DNA from: an uncultured bacterium
GTDB taxonomy: Bacteria; Cyanobacteriota; Vampirovibrionia; Gastranaerophilales; Gastranaerophilaceae
Direction of reading: 5' to 3'
Length of the DNA: 9,524 bases
Assembly: GCA_902803265.1 (NCBI GenBank)
Contig: CADCPD010000144.1
Span: 1 to 9,524 of the forward strand
Shown here: positions 7,065 to 9,524 of the stretch, piece by piece
How the letters are laid out: each line of letters begins with the position of its first letter
Numbering within the stretch: the first letter of the stretch is position 1
The notes under the pieces: generated by a model
Seen by the model: only the letters and a program-made list of their open reading frames with translations
Databases searched by the model: none
What the model was told of the DNA's origin: nothing
Program-made: the position numbers and the translations under genes

Positions 7065-7738
7065 TGGCTATTTTTGTTGATGCAGGAACTACATATTCTA
7101 AAATAATTACTATTGATGAAGAAGTCAAAATTTTACTTCCATATTTTCATCATGAAAATGGGAATAAAAAATATTATATTTTGCCTTCAAAAAGTCTCCG
7201 TCCGCTAAATCTTAATATTACAAGAGCTTGCGGGCATATGGGAGGAGTTTGCGAAAATGAAATTGTGGCAATGTCTAAAGGTGCTTTGAATATTGTTGAC
7301 CGTAATTCAACTATTCTCGATTTGGGCAGCCGCGATGCAAAATGGATTAGATTTAAGGATAAAAAATTTGCAGATATGGACTGGAACACATCTTGTGCAA
7401 GCTCAACGGGTGCAACTGTTGAAATGCTTTTAAAATTTTATGACATAAATGTTGCCGATTTAAAATTTAATTCAGAAAAATATATCGTAAATTGCGGTAT
7501 TTTTGGTTTAGAAAAAATAATGGATGATATAGCTTCAGACACAAGCCCTAATGAGGCGGTTTCAAAATTCGTTCACGGTATTGCTTATAATGCTTGGAGT
7601 TTTGCTAAAAAACCTGATAAACTTTATTTATCAGGAGGCTTTTGTAATAATAAATGTCTTGTAGATTCATTAAAAAAATATTGTGAAGTCATTCTTTTAG
7701 GACAATTTATCCTTTGCGAGGGATTAATTAATGAATAA
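7064..7738 (+). CDS. BadF/HgdC-type ATPase: 2-hydroxyacyl-CoA dehydratase activator-like protein
   Basis: A 224-aa member of the ASKHA-fold activase family (HgdC, BcrA/D, BadF). Homodimers of such proteins hold one [4Fe-4S] cluster and use ATP hydrolysis to inject a low-potential electron into a partner enzyme. Phosphate-1 loop is DAGTTYSK (6-13); phosphate-2 loop is DLGSRDAK (86-93), where HgdC-type proteins usually have DIGGQDxK. WNTSCASSTG (107-116) matches the MNDKCAAGTG element, so Cys111 is one cluster ligand. Cys144 in NCGIFGLEKI matches the second (CTVFAESEVI in HgdC). The adenosine loop is LSGGFCNN (189-196). The protein is shorter than HgdC (about 260 aa), with fewer residues before phosphate-2 and an early end after the GQFILCEG region. 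Start: ATG in a TAATG overlap with GAGG at 7052-7055. No dehydratase subunit is in the window; the unknown upstream gene is the nearest partner candidate. The family call is firm, the client is not known. Confidence 0.85.
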   Translation: MAIFVDAGTTYSKIITIDEEVKILLPYFHHENGNKKYYILPSKSLRPLNLNITRACGHMGGVCENEIVAMSKGALNIVDRNSTILDLGSRDAKWIRFKDKKFADMDWNTSCASSTGATVEMLLKFYDINVADLKFNSEKYIVNCGIFGLEKIMDDIASDTSPNEAVSKFVHGIAYNAWSFAKKPDKLYLSGGFCNNKCLVDSLKKYCEVILLGQFILCEGLINE

Positions 7739-8087
7739 TCGCGAACTTGGCTCATATGGTGAAAATTTGGCTAAAAATTATCTTCTTGATAATGGTTATG
7801 AAATTTTGGACACGAATGTAAAATTTTCTCGACTCTGCGAACTTGATATTGTTGCAAAATTGAACAATACTCTTTCTTTTGTCGAAGTAAAAACCAGAAA
7901 AAACAATGACTTTGGATTACCGTTTGAAGCTATAACAAAAACAAAGTATGAAAATATAAAAAAAGGTGCATATTTGTATTTGCAGCAAAAAAATATAAAA
8001 TATACAAAGTTTCAAATTGATGTCATAGGTATAGTTTTAGAACCTGAGATTAAAATTGAACATATGGAAAATGTCGCTTATGAATAA
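7731..8087 (+). CDS. YraN/UPF0102-family PD-(D/E)xK nuclease-fold protein
   Basis: A 118-aa protein of normal length for the YraN family, predicted endonuclease-like proteins related to archaeal Holliday junction resolvases; their cellular role is not established. In order: GSYGENLAKNYLLDNGYEIL (7-26), whose Glu11 is conserved; CELDIV (36-41) with the metal-ligand Asp39; VEVKTR (51-56) giving the ExK pair Glu52/Lys54; FGLPFEAITKTK (61-72); and the IDVIGI strand (96-101). The family's usual GEIDLI is CELDIV here, so a glycine is replaced by cysteine, but the catalytic acids and lysine are kept. The start is supported by GAGGG at 7718-7722 eight bases upstream and by an 8-nt ATGAATAA overlap with the preceding gene. 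The end overlaps the next gene by the same 8-nt sequence. Confidence 0.88.
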   Translation: MNNRELGSYGENLAKNYLLDNGYEILDTNVKFSRLCELDIVAKLNNTLSFVEVKTRKNNDFGLPFEAITKTKYENIKKGAYLYLQQKNIKYTKFQIDVIGIVLEPEIKIEHMENVAYE

Positions 8088-9144
8088 ACTTGATATAAAA
8101 TTTTTTCAGGCTAATTTGAAAAGTTTTGTTATTGTTGATGACAAAAAGTTAAACTCTATTATTGTTTGGTTAAAATCAATTTTAGAAAATATTGAGTTAA
8201 ATCAAATCGTTCTTATGCCGTCAAAATCTGATATGGCAAAACTTTTAAATGTTGGTTTGGGCACTATTCAAAATGCTTACAGGTGTTTGGAAGATGATGG
8301 CATTTTAGTTTCAAAGCAGTGCGTTGGTACTATGTTTGTTCCAAGCGGACTTGATTCTGATATAAGAAAACTTACTTCTAAAAAGGATAAAATTTTATCT
8401 GATTTCAAAGACTATATATTGAAATCTAATTTTAAAATAGGTGATCAATTAAAATCTGTCAGATATTATTCTAAGAAATTAAGTATTTCTACTGCGCTTG
8501 TTTTGCAAATATTTAATCAATTAGAAAATCTTGGTATTATCGAAAATTGCAGTGGTCAGCGTATTATAAAAAATTTAGATTTTATTTCGTCAAATACAAA
8601 CAGTCTGACTCTTTGTGAAAAAATCTGTACAGATTTAAAATCTTATATTTCTGCAAACTTTAAAGTTGGTGATAAGTTACCACCTGTTTTGAAGCTTTCA
8701 AATATTTTTAAAGTTAGCAGTAAAACAATTCATTCATCAATTAAATTATTACAAAAGGATGGTTATATAAAACCTCGTTCAGGTAGATATGGGACCGTTA
8801 TTATTAGAATTCCTAATGATAAAGTTTTTTACCAAAGACCTGAAACATCTATTTTTGCATCTTCATCAGAAACTTATGTTTATCACTATGAGCGAATTTT
8901 AAATATTATTCGTAAAATGATTTATGATAATTTTGAAGTTGGTTCAAAGTTGCCATCAATTTCTGAATTATCAATGTTATTGGATGTAAATCCGAATACT
9001 ATAAGAAAATGTTTTGAGGTTTTAAAAGATGAGGGTATTGTTTCATCGGTAAAAGGTCGTTATGGCGGTACTTTTGTGATTGAAATACCGGATTTGGAAT
9101 CAACTCAATCTTATCAATGGTTGGCTGTTAATACTGATTTTTAA
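8080..9144 (+). CDS. Putative DNA-binding regulator with four tandem GntR-type winged helices
   Basis: A 354-aa protein built almost wholly of GntR-like winged helix-turn-helix units, at about residues 22-88, 103-165, 178-245 and 268-338. Each shows the pattern of a first helix, a (K/G)xLPS-like turn, a helix-turn-helix and a wing. Unit 1 has MPSKSDMAKLLNVGLGTIQ then LEDDGILV; unit 3 has VGDKLPP then LQKDGYIKPRSGRYGTV; unit 4 has VGSKLPSISELSMLLDVNPN then LKDEGIVSSVKGRYGGTFV. Unit 2 (IGDQLKSVRYYSKKLSIS, LENLGIIE) is the most diverged. Typical GntR regulators have one such unit plus a ligand domain (FCD, UTRA, aminotransferase-like); none is present here. The start is taken as ATG 8080, in an ATGAATAA overlap with the yraN-like gene; GGAA at 8066-8069 is a weak ribosome site. 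An in-frame TTG at 8056 and ATG at 8071 are less likely. It may regulate its own operon through the palindrome at 4960-4994 (inference). Confidence 0.85.
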   Translation: MNKLDIKFFQANLKSFVIVDDKKLNSIIVWLKSILENIELNQIVLMPSKSDMAKLLNVGLGTIQNAYRCLEDDGILVSKQCVGTMFVPSGLDSDIRKLTSKKDKILSDFKDYILKSNFKIGDQLKSVRYYSKKLSISTALVLQIFNQLENLGIIENCSGQRIIKNLDFISSNTNSLTLCEKICTDLKSYISANFKVGDKLPPVLKLSNIFKVSSKTIHSSIKLLQKDGYIKPRSGRYGTVIIRIPNDKVFYQRPETSIFASSSETYVYHYERILNIIRKMIYDNFEVGSKLPSISELSMLLDVNPNTIRKCFEVLKDEGIVSSVKGRYGGTFVIEIPDLESTQSYQWLAVNTDF

Positions 9145-9150
9145 ACATAA

Positions 9151-9184
9151 AAAAAAGATGCCTGATAAATCAAGCATCTTTTTT
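9151..9184. terminator. Bidirectional rho-independent terminator between convergent genes
   Basis: AAAAAAGATGC (9151-9161) pairs fully with GCATCTTTTTT (9174-9184): an 11-bp stem around a 12-nt loop that can add a few inner pairs (TGA with TCA). On the + strand the stem runs into six T bases, ending the operon seven bases after the regulator's stop. On the - strand it ends in a run of eight T bases, serving the glyceraldehyde-3-phosphate dehydrogenase gene. Confidence 0.88.
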
Positions 9185-9201
9185 ATTTATTCATTCAAGA
9201 A

Positions 9202-9524
9202 TTATAATTTTTCAGCAACCATTAATGTAGTTTCTGCTAATCTTGTAGAATATCCCATTTCGTTATCGTACCAAGAAATAATTTTAACTTGGTTTCCGCC
9301 CATTACACGAGTTAATAAAGCGTCAACTGTTGATGATTGAGATGTTCCAACATAGTCTGAAGAAACTAATGGTTCTTCTGTATAGCAAAGAACGTGTCCG
9401 TCAGCACCTTCTTTTAATGCTGCATTAACTTCTTCAACTGTTACGTCTTTACCAACTTCAAATACAACGTCAACTAATGAAACATCTGGACTAGGAACAC
9501 GCATAGCGAAATCGTCTAATTTGC
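9202..9524 (-). CDS. gap: Glyceraldehyde-3-phosphate dehydrogenase, C-terminal part (N terminus beyond window)
   Basis: Glycolytic/gluconeogenic enzyme that oxidises glyceraldehyde 3-phosphate to 1,3-bisphosphoglycerate with NAD(P)+. The - strand frame is open to the window edge, and the visible part begins KLDDFAMRVPSPDVSLVDVV, matching the conserved catalytic-domain stretch after the active-site region. Further matches are LVSSDYVGTSQSSTVDA, with the phosphate-site Ser/Thr region, and SWYDNEMGYSTRL near the C terminus. About 107 residues are visible of a usual 335-340. The catalytic cysteine and Rossmann domain are off the window, so cofactor preference (NAD versus NADP) and the Gap1/Gap2 type cannot be decided. 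The internal ATG at 9504 is not the start. The gene converges on the operon and shares its terminator. Confidence 0.95.
   Translation of the reverse strand, partial: KLDDFAMRVPSPDVSLVDVVFEVGKDVTVEEVNAALKEGADGHVLCYTEEPLVSSDYVGTSQSSTVDALLTRVMGGNQVKIISWYDNEMGYSTRLAETTLMVAEKL

Noticed and set aside
8056..8058. TTG (8056) or ATG (8071) start for the four-winged-helix protein
   Set aside because: No suitably spaced ribosome site; ATG 8080 reproduces the ATGAATAA overlap seen at the previous junction.
9080..9340. Open frame running from the regulator's end across the terminator into the convergent gene
   Set aside because: It spans a strong hairpin terminator and runs antisense to the clear glyceraldehyde-3-phosphate dehydrogenase coding sequence.

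Overview
The window looks like chromosome of an AT-rich, low-GC bacterium on the cyanobacterial branch, most plausibly a non-photosynthetic gut-type relative (Vampirovibrionia/Melainabacteria, e.g. Gastranaerophilales). The main reason is the DNA gyrase A fragment: its GyrA-box region and surrounding sequence resemble the cyanobacterial form as I remember it, while codon choice is strongly A/T-rich. This lineage call is inference from memory and was not tested by a search. Genes are tightly packed. No rRNA, tRNA, CRISPR array, IS element or phage gene was seen.

Layout. (1) 1-2083, + strand: gyrA without its 5' end (about the first 150 codons lie outside). (2) 2130-4927, + strand: a compact three-gene run. 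It holds an 81-aa protein that is a free-standing MshEN-type domain, an AI-2E/PerM-family membrane protein starting 1 nt later, and a radical SAM protein overlapping it by 8 nt. (3) 4928-5007: an 80-bp gap with a good sigma-70-like promoter overlapped by a 35-bp near-perfect palindrome. (4) 5008-9144, + strand: a five-gene, fully overlapping operon. It encodes a DAACS sodium-coupled symporter lacking the arginine that marks acidic substrates, an unrecognised cysteine-containing protein built from two similar halves, a 2-hydroxyacyl-CoA-dehydratase-activator-like ATPase with both cluster cysteines, a YraN-family nuclease-fold protein, and a regulator made of four consecutive GntR-type winged-helix domains with no ligand domain. 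(5) 9151-9184: a bidirectional hairpin terminator. (6) 9202-9524, - strand: the C-terminal third of glyceraldehyde-3-phosphate dehydrogenase, convergent with the operon.

How the genes may work together (inference): the operon couples uptake of a probably neutral, small amino-acid-like substrate to an ATP-driven iron-sulfur electron-injector module (activase plus unknown partner). The unusual four-winged-helix protein at the operon's end is a candidate to act on the palindrome at its start. Within the operon, translation appears coupled through 1-nt (TAATG) or 8-nt (ATGAATAA) overlaps. The best candidates for something undescribed are the four-winged-helix regulator and the activase/unknown-partner pair.
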